From Apibacter adventoris (lineage in GTDB: Bacteria; Bacteroidota; Bacteroidia; Flavobacteriales; Weeksellaceae), in NCBI RefSeq assembly GCF_002964975.1, contig NZ_PSZM01000001.1, positions 310,001 to 374,000 on the forward strand: a stretch of 64,000 nucleotides of DNA, read 5' to 3'. Below are positions 55,960 to 64,000 of this stretch, piece after piece (the stretch's first letter is position 1; each line of letters opens with the position of its first letter). The translations under genes and the position numbers were made by a program. The notes under the pieces were generated by a model that saw only the letters and a program-made list of their open reading frames with translations, made no database searches and was not told where the DNA came from.

Positions 55960-56667
55960 ATGAAATATAAAAGAATACTTTTAAAACTTAGTGGAGAAGC
56001 CCTAATGGGAAATCAACAATATGGTATAGATTCTAAAATCCTTCAAATGTATGCTGAGGAAATAAAAGATGTAGTTGATAAAGGATCTGAAGTTGCTATT
56101 GTTATTGGTGGCGGAAATATTTTCCGAGGTCTTTCCGGAGTAGCTACCGGTATTGATCGTGTACAAGGAGACTATATGGGCATGCTGGCAACAGTAATTA
56201 ATGGCATGGCTTTGCAAAGTGCCTTAGAATCTATTGGGGTTAAAACAAGATTACAAACTGCTATAAGAATGGAGCAAGTAGCTGAACCTTTTATTAAAAG
56301 AAAAGCTGAAAGACATCTTGAAAAAGGAAGAGTAGTCATCTTTGGAGCAGGTACCGGAAATCCTTATTTTACTACAGATACCGCAGCCACTTTAAAAGCT
56401 ATTGAAATAAATGCGGAGGTAATTCTTAAAGGAACACGTGTAGATGGAATTTATAATGCAGATCCCGAAAAAGATAAAAATGCTGTGAAATTTAATAGTA
56501 TCTCTTTTGAGGAAGTATACCAAAAAGGATTAAAAATTATGGATATGACTGCTTTTACTCTTAGCCAAGAAAACAATTTACCTATTATTGTTTTTGATAT
56601 GAATAAAAAAGGCAACTTGGTAAAGATTATCGAAGGAAAAGAAGTTGGTACTTTAGTCACTATTTAA
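55960..56667 (+). CDS. pyrH: UMP kinase
   Basis: A 235-residue hexameric UMP kinase of the amino-acid-kinase fold. It has [58 protein letters not shown] and [22 protein letters not shown]. Length is normal. It is followed after 44 nt by frr, the common pyrH-frr pairing, although frr also has its own -7 element. Confidence 0.98.
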   Translation: MKYKRILLKLSGEALMGNQQYGIDSKILQMYAEEIKDVVDKGSEVAIVIGGGNIFRGLSGVATGIDRVQGDYMGMLATVINGMALQSALESIGVKTRLQTAIRMEQVAEPFIKRKAERHLEKGRVVIFGAGTGNPYFTTDTAATLKAIEINAEVILKGTRVDGIYNADPEKDKNAVKFNSISFEEVYQKGLKIMDMTAFTLSQENNLPIIVFDMNKKGNLVKIIEGKEVGTLVTI

Positions 56668-56681
56668 TAAAATTAAAGCTT

Positions 56682-56689
56682 TATATTTG
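56682..56689 (+). promoter_or_regulatory. -7 promoter element for frr
   Basis: TATATTTG followed by C, ending 22 nt before the frr ATG, in the short pyrH-frr spacer. It suggests independent transcription of frr. Confidence 0.5.
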
Positions 56690-56711
56690 CACAGAAAATT
56701 TATCTTGAAAA

Positions 56712-57266
56712 ATGGAAGAATTAGAATTGATTATTGAGGCTACTAAAGAGGGTATGGAGGCCTCCCTCAAACATTTAGAAAGTTCTTTTAATAAAATACG
56801 TGCTGGTAGAGCTAATCCTGCAATGTTACAATCTATTTTAGTAGAATATTATGGATCTTTAACCCCTCTATCTCAAATAGCTAATATCTCTGTTCCTGAT
56901 GGTATGACTCTAAGTATTCAACCTTGGGAAAAAGCTAATTTAGGACCTATTGAAAAGGCAATTTTTCAAGCAAATTTAGGATTTACTCCTAGCAATAATG
57001 GGGAAACTATTATTATTAATATCCCTCCTTTGACCGAAGAAAGAAGAAAAGACTTGGTTAAACAAGCTAAGGCAGAATGTGAAAATGCTAAAATAGGAAT
57101 AAGAAAAGCCAGACAAGAGGCAAATAATGATATAAAAAAAACAGATGGTATATCTGATGATTTAAAGAAAAATGGTGAAGAAAAAATACAGGTTCTTACT
57201 GATAAATATACTAAATTAGCTGAAGAATATTTAGCTGTTAAGGAAAAAGAAATAATGACTGTGTAA
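56712..57266 (+). CDS. frr: Ribosome recycling factor
   Basis: A 184-residue protein that splits post-termination ribosomes together with EF-G. The family segments are HLESSFNKIRAGRANPAML, VEYYGSLTPLSQIANISVPDGMTLSIQPWE, NGETIIINIPPLTEERRKDLVKQ and a C-terminal coiled region. Length is normal. A terminator follows 23 nt downstream. Confidence 0.98.
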   Translation: MEELELIIEATKEGMEASLKHLESSFNKIRAGRANPAMLQSILVEYYGSLTPLSQIANISVPDGMTLSIQPWEKANLGPIEKAIFQANLGFTPSNNGETIIINIPPLTEERRKDLVKQAKAECENAKIGIRKARQEANNDIKKTDGISDDLKKNGEEKIQVLTDKYTKLAEEYLAVKEKEIMTV

Positions 57267-57289
57267 ATAGATAAAAACATATAACCTAT

Positions 57290-57330
57290 AAAAGTCGGTT
57301 TCTTTATCTTAAATAAAAACCGACTTTTTT
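57290..57330 (+). terminator. Terminator after frr
   Basis: AAAAGTCGGTTT (57290-57301) pairs with AAACCGACTTTT (57317-57328) across a 15-nt loop and is followed by T residues. It lies in the short gap before tyrA, so tyrA must be expressed from read-through or from a promoter near this structure. Confidence 0.85.
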
Positions 57331-57344
57331 AATTTTAATTTGTA

Positions 57345-58199
57345 ATGTCGTATAAAGTATCTATTATTGGGCTAGGATTAATAGGTGGATCGATTGCCTT
57401 AGATTTAAAAAGAACAGGGTTTGCTACTGAGATTATAGGTGTAGATAAATCTCCCCAACATGAGCAAGAAGCTCTTAAGTTAGGAATTATTGATAAAATT
57501 TCCTCTTTTTCTACAGCTATTCAACAATCTGATATAATTATTCTTGCTACCCCTGTAGACGCATCATTAGAGCTTTTGCCTTCAATTCTGAAAATCATAA
57601 ATCCTAACTCTGTGGTTACAGACGTAGGTTCTACTAAATCTTCTTTAATAAAAAAGGTGAAAAATTGTCCAAACAGACAGTTATATGTAGCATCACACCC
57701 TATGTCGGGCACTGAAAATAGTGGCCCTTCTGCGGCTATACAAAATCTATTTAAAGATAAAGTATCCATTATTTGTAATGCGGAAGAATCTTCTTATAAA
57801 TCTATTGAAATAATATCGGATATGTACAAAGCTTTAGGCTCTAAAATAGTTTTTATGGATTCTGAATCTCATGATGAACATGTAGGATATGTTTCTCATC
57901 TATCTCATGCAATTTCTTATGCTTTAGCTGTAGCTGTACTAGAAAAGGAAAAAAATGATTCAGCAATATTCAATCTTGCTTCCGGAGGATTTGCTTCTAC
58001 TGTACGTTTAGCTAAGAGTTCTGTATATATGTGGCTACCAATTTTTATACAGAATTCAAAATATCTACTTCCTATAATTAACACATATTTGGATAAACTT
58101 ATGGAGTTTAAATCTTATCTTGAAAACGGAGATACTAAAAAATTATCTGAGTTTATAACTGAAGCCAACCGTATTAAAGGTAAATTAGAAAAAAAGTAA
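57345..58199 (+). CDS. tyrA: Prephenate dehydrogenase
   Basis: A 284-residue NAD-dependent enzyme converting prephenate to 4-hydroxyphenylpyruvate for tyrosine synthesis. It has the Rossmann motif IIGLGLIGGSIALDLK, DIIILATPVDASLELLP, VTDVGSTKSSL, the catalytic-region ASHPMSGTENSGPSAA, and DEHVGYVSHLSHAISYALA. It has no ACT domain and no fused chorismate mutase. It ends 4 nt from the convergent purE stop. Confidence 0.93.
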   Translation: MSYKVSIIGLGLIGGSIALDLKRTGFATEIIGVDKSPQHEQEALKLGIIDKISSFSTAIQQSDIIILATPVDASLELLPSILKIINPNSVVTDVGSTKSSLIKKVKNCPNRQLYVASHPMSGTENSGPSAAIQNLFKDKVSIICNAEESSYKSIEIISDMYKALGSKIVFMDSESHDEHVGYVSHLSHAISYALAVAVLEKEKNDSAIFNLASGGFASTVRLAKSSVYMWLPIFIQNSKYLLPIINTYLDKLMEFKSYLENGDTKKLSEFITEANRIKGKLEKK

Positions 58200-58203
58200 T
58201 TCT

Positions 58204-58719
58204 CTAACTATCAAAATCATTAGGGTATCTTTTTTTCACTTTTTCTACTGCCTGTAAAACTTTAATCTCATTCAATTTTTGAAATTGATTCAGACTTTTG
58301 GTTATTTCTTCTGAAAAAGGAGAAAGCATACGTGCAGCTAATAATCCTGCATTTTTCGCTGCATTTAGTGCTACCGTAGCTACAGGTATACCATTAGGCA
58401 TTTGCAATATGGAAAGTATAGAATCCCATCCATCTATAGAATTTGAAGATTTTACAGGAACTCCTATTACAGGCAATGTTGTATGGGAAGCTACCATACC
58501 TGGCAAATGTGCTGCTCCTCCTGCACCTGCTATAATTACTTTAATTCCTCGTTGATAGGCAGTTTTAGCATATTCTGCCATTCGTTCAGGGGTTCTATGG
58601 GCAGATATTATAGTAAGTTCATACGGAATGTTTAATTCTTTTAATATATCTGCTGCGTGTTCCATTATATGAAGATCACTTTCACTTCCCATAATTATTC
58701 CTACTAGGGCTATATTCAT
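58204..58719 (-). CDS. purE: N5-carboxyaminoimidazole ribonucleotide mutase
   Basis: A 171-residue PurE of class I, which rearranges N5-CAIR to CAIR in purine synthesis. Signatures are [66 protein letters not shown] and LPNGIPVAT-like [13 protein letters not shown]. Its ATG overlaps the purK stop (TAATG), so the two are translationally coupled. Confidence 0.97.
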   Translation of the reverse strand: MNIALVGIIMGSESDLHIMEHAADILKELNIPYELTIISAHRTPERMAEYAKTAYQRGIKVIIAGAGGAAHLPGMVASHTTLPVIGVPVKSSNSIDGWDSILSILQMPNGIPVATVALNAAKNAGLLAARMLSPFSEEITKSLNQFQKLNEIKVLQAVEKVKKRYPNDFDS

Positions 58720-59840
58720 TATGATATAACTTTTAAATTATTTTTTATGAATTGTATTTTTTGTTTTATTTCTGTTCGGGTATGTCCTAAAACAGTTACA
58801 TGCCCCATTTTTCTTCCCGGGTTAGTTATTTTTTTTCCATATAAATGTAAATAAACTTTAGATAAATCTAATAGTTTTTCCAAACCTTCATATTTTGCCT
58901 CACCTATGTATCCTGCTTCTCCTACTAAATTAATCATAGCAGCATATTCTTTTTCGGAAACATCTCCTAAAGGGGAATTTGTTAAAACCCGAAACATTTG
59001 ATCGTATTGGGAAGAATAGTTCGCTTCTATAGTTTGATGTCCACTATTATGAACTCTTGGTGCTATTTCATTTACCATTAATTTTCCATTTTTACTCAAA
59101 AAAAGTTCTATACAAAAAATCCCTGGTGTTTGAAAAGCATCAACCGCCTTTCGTCCGATTTCTTTTACTTGACCAGCAACTTCATTAGATATATCTGCAG
59201 GAGAAAATAAATAGTCAACTAAATTTAGTTTTTCATTAAACACCATTTCAACTACATTAAAAACATTAACTTCTCCATTTTCATTTTTTGATACTATAAC
59301 AGATAATTCTTTTTCAATATCTATGACTTCTTCTATTACAGATGGTTTATTCCAAAATTTATCTAAATCAAATTGATTCTTAATTAATTGAACTCCTTTA
59401 CCATCATATCCTCCTATTCTTAATTTCTGAATAAACGGAAATTTTAACCCTTTGTCGTCTTTCAACTCTCCTTTATTCTCTACAAGATAAAAATTGGCTG
59501 TCGGTATATAATGTTCTCTATAAAATTCTTTTTGTAGTCCTTTATCTTTGATAATTTGCAAGCAATCAGGATTGGGAATTATTTTTTTACCTTTTTTTTG
59601 TAATTCTTTCAGAGCTTCTATATTTACATTTTCTATTTCTATACTTAGTATATCTTTATCCTCTCCAAAATCTAAAACAGTTTGATAATCTTTAAAATCA
59701 CCTTCTATAAAACAATCACAAAATACAGAGCATGGTGCTTGAGAATCCGGCTCTAAAAAATATATTTCATTAGGATAATTTAAAGCATTTTGCATAAACA
59801 TTTTTCCTAATTGCCCTCCTCCTAAAATTCCTATTTTCAT
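58719..59840 (-). CDS. purK: N5-carboxyaminoimidazole ribonucleotide synthase
   Basis: A 373-residue ATP-grasp enzyme that carboxylates AIR using ATP and bicarbonate. It begins [19 protein letters not shown] and has [54 protein letters not shown] and [17 protein letters not shown], all typical of PurK. It is coupled to purE, forming the usual two-enzyme pathway. Confidence 0.97.
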   Translation of the reverse strand: MKIGILGGGQLGKMFMQNALNYPNEIYFLEPDSQAPCSVFCDCFIEGDFKDYQTVLDFGEDKDILSIEIENVNIEALKELQKKGKKIIPNPDCLQIIKDKGLQKEFYREHYIPTANFYLVENKGELKDDKGLKFPFIQKLRIGGYDGKGVQLIKNQFDLDKFWNKPSVIEEVIDIEKELSVIVSKNENGEVNVFNVVEMVFNEKLNLVDYLFSPADISNEVAGQVKEIGRKAVDAFQTPGIFCIELFLSKNGKLMVNEIAPRVHNSGHQTIEANYSSQYDQMFRVLTNSPLGDVSEKEYAAMINLVGEAGYIGEAKYEGLEKLLDLSKVYLHLYGKKITNPGRKMGHVTVLGHTRTEIKQKIQFIKNNLKVIS

Positions 59841-59900
59841 TTAATTTTAAGATTTTTTAATTTTACAAATATAAGAGAGATTGGTAAATTTATTTATTTC

Positions 59901-60407
59901 TTAATTTTTCTTTTTGTAAATAGGTACTGTACTGCATGCTTCACCAAACATAAGTGAAGATACTACAGGTAGTAATTTTTGAACCATTTGTATGTATGCA
60001 TTTTGCGGAACTGGTTTGTGAGAACAACCTTTGACTATGACTTTTTTATCTTTATATTTTTCAATCGGAATATTATCTATAATATGCGTATATACCTCCT
60101 TGTCAATATCTTCAAATGATCCAAAGACAACAAGTTTAGCTATTCCCGTAAGATGATTTGCTACTAATAAATAAGCCCATGAAGGAATAATTGCGTCTGC
60201 AGAGCAAGTTATAGCGACTAAAGTATTATTATAAGATTTCCAATCTATTTCTGATAATGATTTCCTAAAGTCTTTTTCTTTTAAAATTAATCCTTCATAT
60301 AAATAATCTTTAATATCAAACAAAATATGTGATTCTTTAGGATAATAGTCCCCTAAATCTAAAGTAATTAAACCACTTTTTGCTATTTTATTTTCAATTT
60401 CTTCCAT
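59901..60407 (-). CDS. DUF2480 family protein
   Basis: A 168-residue cytoplasmic protein that resembles the DUF2480 family, which is common in Bacteroidota and of unknown function. Landmarks: SGLITLDLGDYYPKESHILFDIKDYLYEGLILKEKDFR, ITCSADAIIPSWAYLLVANHL and VIVKGCSHKPVPQNAYI, ending MFGEACSTVPIYKKKN. The cysteine and histidine pattern might bind metal; this is speculation. It lies 3 nt after trmD, so it is probably co-transcribed. Confidence 0.85.
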   Translation of the reverse strand: MEEIENKIAKSGLITLDLGDYYPKESHILFDIKDYLYEGLILKEKDFRKSLSEIDWKSYNNTLVAITCSADAIIPSWAYLLVANHLTGIAKLVVFGSFEDIDKEVYTHIIDNIPIEKYKDKKVIVKGCSHKPVPQNAYIQMVQKLLPVVSSLMFGEACSTVPIYKKKN

Positions 60408-60410
60408 TAC

Positions 60411-61091
60411 TTATTCATCTTTTAATAAATCAGGTCTTTTATCTAATGTATGTTTATACGACATTTCTTGTCTCCATTCATCTATTTTTGCAAAATTACC
60501 ACTTAGTAAAACACCAGGAACTTTTAAATTTTTATATTCTTCTGGTCGGGTATATACGGGAGGAGCTAATAAATCATCCTGAAAAGAATCATATAATGCG
60601 GAGGTTTCATCATTTAAAACCCCTGGTAACAATCTTACTATTGCATCAACCAGCACACAGGCCCCTAACTCTCCTCCACTTAATACATAATCTCCTATAG
60701 ATATTTCACGAGTAATAAATAAATCGCGAACTCTCTGATCTACTCCTTTGTAATGTCCACAAAGTATAATAAGATTCTTTTTTAAAGATAAAGTATTACA
60801 CATCTTTTGGTTTAGTGTTTCTCCATCGGGAGTCATGTAAATTATTTCATCATAGTCTCTTTCGGATTGTAATTTAGATATACATTTATCAATAGGCTCT
60901 ATCATTAGTACCATTCCTGCACCTCCTCCGTATTGGGCATCATCTACCTGACGATAATTTCCTTTGGAATAATCTCTTAAATCATGAAAATGTATATCAA
61001 CTAACTCTTTTTCCTGAGCTCGTTTCATTATAGATTCATGTAAAGGACTTTTCATTAATTGGGGTACTACCGTAATAATATCTATTCTCAT
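60411..61091 (-). CDS. trmD: tRNA (guanine-N1-)-methyltransferase TrmD
   Basis: A 226-residue SPOUT methyltransferase that makes m1G37 in tRNAs using SAM. It shows [33 protein letters not shown], the trefoil-knot segments [14 protein letters not shown] and [21 protein letters not shown], and [22 protein letters not shown]. Length is normal. The rpsP and rplS neighbours found in many bacteria are absent, as is usual in Bacteroidota. Confidence 0.97.
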   Translation of the reverse strand: MRIDIITVVPQLMKSPLHESIMKRAQEKELVDIHFHDLRDYSKGNYRQVDDAQYGGGAGMVLMIEPIDKCISKLQSERDYDEIIYMTPDGETLNQKMCNTLSLKKNLIILCGHYKGVDQRVRDLFITREISIGDYVLSGGELGACVLVDAIVRLLPGVLNDETSALYDSFQDDLLAPPVYTRPEEYKNLKVPGVLLSGNFAKIDEWRQEMSYKHTLDKRPDLLKDE

Positions 61092-61267
61092 ACTATTTTA
61101 TTTAGAAATCATTTCTATTATATCACAAATTTTATCTCACTTACTCTATTTATAAAGTGACTTCAAAATCTCCTACTTTACCAATGATTCTAAATTAGAA
61201 TATTGGAAAATATTAAAATAATACATTCTATTAACTTCTACATTTTAATACGAAAATCTTTAAAAAA

Positions 61268-61801
61268 TTACCAATTTTTAGATTTTTTTAATGTAGAAAT
61301 ATGTGCTAAATGATGATTGGAATGCCAGGCATAAAATCCGACCATTTCTTTTATTGTAAATTCTTTATTACTCTCGGGGTGTATAAAGGTTTTATTTAGA
61401 TCTTCTTCTGTAAGCTGTTTCAGCAAATAGCTCCATCTTTCATGTAAGGCTTTAATAATGTTTAATGAAGTCTGTAATGGATAATTTTTACTATCCGGTA
61501 ATTCCGCCCATTTTTCTTCTAAATACGGCTTTATAACAGGATTATTTTCTGTTAAGGCTAATTTTATTCTGATAAATGAATTCATATGACTATCGGCTAC
61601 ATGATGTACCACCTGTCTGATTGTCCACCCTTCTGGTCTGTAAGGAGTATCTAATTGCCCTTCTGAAAGATCCTGAACTTCATGAAATAATCTATCTGGA
61701 AAATTTTCTACATCCTTAATCCATATATTTACATGTGATTGTGTAATTTCCTGAGGTTTTTCAAATTTTCCAATGGGAAATTTTAAAGACTCTATTTTCA
61801 T
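61268..61801 (-). CDS. DinB/YfiT-like metal-dependent hydrolase or thiol transferase
   Basis: A 177-residue DinB-superfamily four-helix protein. It has a metal-binding histidine in TIRQVVHHVADSHMNSF and two more in FYAWHSNHHLAHISTL, the three-histidine pattern of YfiT/BstA proteins. Relatives include putative metal-dependent hydrolases and bacillithiol S-transferases; the exact substrate is not known. It is the last gene of a short run, 15 nt after the small membrane protein gene. Confidence 0.85.
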   Translation of the reverse strand: MKIESLKFPIGKFEKPQEITQSHVNIWIKDVENFPDRLFHEVQDLSEGQLDTPYRPEGWTIRQVVHHVADSHMNSFIRIKLALTENNPVIKPYLEEKWAELPDSKNYPLQTSLNIIKALHERWSYLLKQLTEEDLNKTFIHPESNKEFTIKEMVGFYAWHSNHHLAHISTLKKSKNW

Positions 61802-61815
61802 TGTTCAGTAGTCTT

Positions 61816-62217
61816 TTAGTTAAAATATTTCCAACGGGGAACAATCGGCACTAAAGCTAAACCTATAAAGAGATATAATCCATGTATAGCATCTAATTCT
61901 TGAAATCCTAAGGATAGATGAAATAATATATCTACTATAAGGGTAGAAACAAAAAGATATAACCCTCTTTTTTTAAAATTATAAGCTCCAATTGCTCCAA
62001 TCATCATCATCAATCCTAATAATAAATTTATAATAAAAAACCAAGTTGGAGCTCCCGGAAAATAAATTCTTTTAAAACCCAATATAGCCAAAAACAAAGG
62101 AATAAATGCCATAAACCCCATGTATAAACATGAAATTTTAAATGCTAAAGATTTTTTTTCTGTTACTTTAAAGTATTCTTTGGGACGTTTACCAAAAATT
62201 TCTTCATCTTCACTCAT
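61816..62217 (-). CDS. Small integral membrane protein, unknown
   Basis: A 133-residue protein with a short acidic N-terminus (MSEDEEIFGKRPKEYF) and four hydrophobic helices (about residues 25-45, 55-75, 78-95 and 100-128). No family is recognised. The ATG at 62217 is chosen because the upstream in-frame ATG at 62256 lies inside a -7 promoter element (TAATTTTG, 62254-62261). Confidence 0.7.
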   Translation of the reverse strand: MSEDEEIFGKRPKEYFKVTEKKSLAFKISCLYMGFMAFIPLFLAILGFKRIYFPGAPTWFFIINLLLGLMMMIGAIGAYNFKKRGLYLFVSTLIVDILFHLSLGFQELDAIHGLYLFIGLALVPIVPRWKYFN

Positions 62218-62253
62218 ATTATTGATTTTATAAATTAATTTAAGGTAAATGTA

Positions 62254-62261
62254 CAAAATTA
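62254..62261 (-). promoter_or_regulatory. -7 promoter element for the small membrane protein gene
   Basis: TAATTTTG on the minus strand matches TAnnTTTG, with a predicted start near 62247, about 30 nt before the ATG at 62217. Confidence 0.4.
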
Positions 62262-62322
62262 TACAATAATCATCTTATAATGTTTATGGGATTATTTATA
62301 ATATTATTTTTATATTATTTTG

Positions 62323-62362
62323 AAAAAAAAATTCCTATTTTTTTAAATAGGAATTTTTTTTT
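62323..62362 (-). terminator. Terminator after the NrtR-like gene
   Basis: ATTCCTATTT (62331-62340) and AAATAGGAAT (62345-62354) form a 10-bp stem flanked by an A-run on the left and a T-run on the right, extending the pairing. It lies just past the stop at 62369 and supplies the U-tract on the minus strand. Confidence 0.85.
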
Positions 62363-62368
62363 CTATTT

Positions 62369-63061
62369 TTAGAATAGAAAATCATATCCTTTTAAGCTTA
62401 ATTTTTCATACTTTTCTTCATCAAATTTATACAATCTGGCGAATTTTTTTGAAGATGAATTATCTGTAAGCTCTGTTTCTATAATCAATTGCGAATTGAA
62501 TATTTTTTTTCTAAAATTCCTTTTATCCATTTCTCTATTGAGTGCATTTTCATATAATTTTTGCAATTGAGAGATGGTGAAATATTCAGGGAGAAGATAA
62601 AATCCAATAGGTCTTCGTTTTACCCTACGTTTTAATCTTTCCTTAGCATAATCAATTATGTCATTGTGATCAAAAGCCAGATCTGGAATTTGTGAATACT
62701 CTAACCAGACTTCTCCTCTATTTTCAGAATATTTCACTAATTTATCATCTAATTTTACAGTACCATAATAGGATATATTAACGACTCTTCCTAAAGGATT
62801 TCTGAAAACTTTTGAAAAGGCCTTTAATTGTTCTATATAAATATTGATTTCTTTAGTATGCCTAAGCAATAAATCTTTTGCTACTTTATCTGTAGCTTCA
62901 TCATATTTAACATACTGGGATGGTAGAAGCATAGCTCCTCTATAAGGATCTTTATCATGCTTTTTTAACAAAATACGTAACTTATCACCATCAAAACCAA
63001 ACAATACTAAAGACGTAGAAATAGCTACATTAAAATAAATTTCCTTTTCTTGAGGAGACAT
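62369..63061 (-). CDS. NrtR-like regulator (degenerate Nudix domain + winged helix)
   Basis: A 230-residue protein of the NrtR kind: an N-terminal Nudix-fold domain (about residues 8-145) and a C-terminal winged-helix DNA-binding domain (about 150-225, with PEYFTISQLQKLYENAL and REMDKRNFRKKIFNSQLI). The Nudix box is degenerate: GAMLLPSQYVKYDEATDKVA is followed by LLLRHTKEINIYIEQL without the REUxEExG catalytic glutamates, so it should sense a ligand rather than hydrolyse it. Relatives control NAD or sugar metabolism genes; no such target is adjacent. It follows the Lrp-family gene after 7 nt. Confidence 0.85.
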   Translation of the reverse strand: MSPQEKEIYFNVAISTSLVLFGFDGDKLRILLKKHDKDPYRGAMLLPSQYVKYDEATDKVAKDLLLRHTKEINIYIEQLKAFSKVFRNPLGRVVNISYYGTVKLDDKLVKYSENRGEVWLEYSQIPDLAFDHNDIIDYAKERLKRRVKRRPIGFYLLPEYFTISQLQKLYENALNREMDKRNFRKKIFNSQLIIETELTDNSSSKKFARLYKFDEEKYEKLSLKGYDFLF

Positions 63062-63068
63062 TTATTTT

Positions 63069-63545
63069 TTATTTAAATAGAGCATCCATTAATCTATTTT
63101 CATCATTAATGCTCTCTTCTAAAGAAATCATACTTTCTGTTCTCAACACATCTTCAATATCATCTATTTTATAAATTACATTTTTTGCATCCTCAGCATC
63201 TTTTGCATTTATTTTACAATAGATATTATATTTCCCTGAAATTACATTAGCTGTTGTAACATTTGGAATTAAAGATAATTTTTCAAGAACATTTTGTGTT
63301 TTACTTGATTTAGTTAACAAAATTCCTACATAAGCAATAAATGAATAGCCTAAAATGGAATAATCAATATTTAAAGATGTTCCTTTAATAACACCTGCAT
63401 CTTCCATTTTTTTAACCCTTACATGAATAGTTCCGGCTGATACATCCATTTTTTTAGCGATTTCTGTAAACGGCATTCTAGTGTTTATTGATAAGAATTG
63501 TAAAATGCGTTTATCCGTGTCGTCTATATAAAATTTTTCTTTCAT
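63069..63545 (-). CDS. Lrp/AsnC family transcription regulator
   Basis: A 158-residue regulator with an N-terminal helix-turn-helix (DDTDKRILQFLSINTRMPFTEIAKKMDVSAGTIHVRVKKMEDAGVI) and a C-terminal RAM/ACT-like ligand domain (AYVGILLTKSSKTQNVLEKLSLIPNVTTANVISGKYNIYCKI). Such proteins usually form octamers and respond to amino acids. It is probably co-transcribed with the NrtR-like gene from a -7 element (TATATTTG) at 63589-63596. Confidence 0.93.
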   Translation of the reverse strand: MKEKFYIDDTDKRILQFLSINTRMPFTEIAKKMDVSAGTIHVRVKKMEDAGVIKGTSLNIDYSILGYSFIAYVGILLTKSSKTQNVLEKLSLIPNVTTANVISGKYNIYCKINAKDAEDAKNVIYKIDDIEDVLRTESMISLEESINDENRLMDALFK

Positions 63546-63588
63546 GGTAATAATATATTTTTTTCTAAATTAATTTCTTAATATTTTG

Positions 63589-63596
63589 CAAATATA
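63589..63596 (-). promoter_or_regulatory. -7 promoter element for the Lrp/NrtR-like pair
   Basis: TATATTTG on the minus strand is a full TAnnTTTG match, 43 nt before the ATG at 63545. No -33 box is seen at standard spacing. Confidence 0.45.
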
Positions 63597-63769
63597 TGAA
63601 ATAAATCTGCAAGTTGATTAATTTTTTATACAAATTTTACAAATTATAAACACAATCACTATTAATCAAATAATTCAGCTAATTAATTTTATAAATAATT
63701 TGTTTTATTTCTATCTTTGTTTTTGAATTATTTTAAAGGTCATAAAATATTTAAATAAAATATTTTATT

Positions 63770-64000
63770 ATGAAAAATATTTTTAGAAAAATAAAATATT
63801 TTTTTGTAGGGTATACATATGAGCAAAAAGAAGGCACTAAGAAATGGCAATTTGAACTCCACGAAATTATATTTGAATCTGATACTTTTAAAGGGAAAAT
63901 TTTTGATATTACTCTCTTATTTTTTATTTCATTAAGCACTTTAATTATAATGCTAGAAAGTGTACAAGGAATAAATCATCGTATAGGATTCTGGCTATAT
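63770..64000 (+). CDS. Voltage-gated-type ion channel, N-terminal part (runs off window)
   Basis: The first 77 codons of a gene cut by the window end. It begins MKNIFRKIKYFFVGYTYEQK; WQFELHEIIFESDTFKGKIFD precedes a hydrophobic first helix (LLFFISLSTLIIMLESV). This is the typical N-terminus of bacterial six-helix voltage-gated potassium-channel-like proteins (ELHEIIFEsDTpxGKxFD). The pore and selectivity filter would lie beyond the window. TATCTTTG at 63712-63719 is a candidate -7 element. Confidence 0.8.
   Translation, partial: MKNIFRKIKYFFVGYTYEQKEGTKKWQFELHEIIFESDTFKGKIFDITLLFFISLSTLIIMLESVQGINHRIGFWLY

Noticed and set aside
1-64000. CRISPR arrays, prophage, insertion sequences, toxin-antitoxin or defence genes
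   Set aside because: No regularly spaced repeats, transposase, integrase, phage structural gene or recognisable defence protein was found on either strand.

Overview
This window reads as a strongly AT-rich chromosome segment of a Bacteroidota bacterium, most likely of the order Flavobacteriales. Several things point there: Bacteroidota-type promoters (TTTG, about 19-20 nt, TAnnTTTG) lie upstream of many genes; there is a complete alternative complex III set (actA-actF); NuoG is the short form; and a DUF2480 gene, an HxR-type dihydroorotase and a fused aspartokinase/homoserine dehydrogenase are present. Tight gene packing together with several decaying genes would fit a host-associated lineage with ongoing gene loss, possibly Weeksellaceae/Apibacter-like, but that placement is inference only.

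Layout. 72-12311 (minus): a surface-polysaccharide (O-antigen/capsule type) operon. In transcription order it holds a thioesterase, rfbC, rfbD, an acyltransferase, wzx, glf, a GT2, a wzy-like polymerase, two more GT2 genes, a GT4 and a frameshifted GtrII-like gene. 12468-13775 (plus): der. 13883-14482 (minus): a beta-barrel protein. 14665-23157 (minus): actABCDEF, with a well-formed promoter at its head and a terminator at its end. 23423-27285: holB and dapB (minus), dnaB (plus). 27548-30739 (minus): thrS-infC-rpmI-rplT, where infC can be read full length only from a non-canonical AUA start. 31313-34555 (minus): ruvB, an SMR transporter, dihydroorotase and ybaK. 34686-35160: a decayed lipoprotein gene. 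35393-45010 (minus): nuoE-F-[outer-membrane protein]-G-H-I-J-K-L-M. This complex I cluster has its own promoter before nuoE and lacks nuoA-D and nuoN. 45288-46283: a lone acyltransferase; 46829-46913: tRNA-Leu(UAG). 47126-48417 (minus): a TIGR01777 epimerase and a broken DoxX-like gene. 48999-53977 (plus): thrA, thrB, thrC. 53994-55716 (minus): an aminotransferase and a C-terminal scrap of a DUF3857-type protein. 55960-58199 (plus): pyrH, frr, tyrA. 58204-61091 (minus): purE, purK, DUF2480, trmD. 61268-63545 (minus): a DinB-like protein, a small membrane protein, an NrtR-like regulator and an Lrp/AsnC regulator. 63770-64000 (plus): the start of a voltage-gated-type ion channel that runs off the window.

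How the genes fit together. The two large blocks are respiratory: alternative complex III (quinol:cytochrome c/oxidase electron transfer) and most of NADH:quinone oxidoreductase. The left block builds and exports a glycan that probably contains rhamnose and galactofuranose. Most of the rest is housekeeping: translation, replication, recombination, and threonine, lysine, purine and pyrimidine synthesis.

I found no CRISPR array, prophage, insertion sequence, toxin-antitoxin pair, defence island or clearly new multi-gene system. The most useful oddities are the AUA start of infC, the split nuo cluster with an embedded outer-membrane protein gene, a DapB of the divergent type lacking the usual catalytic histidine motif, and a set of small pseudogenes at cluster boundaries.
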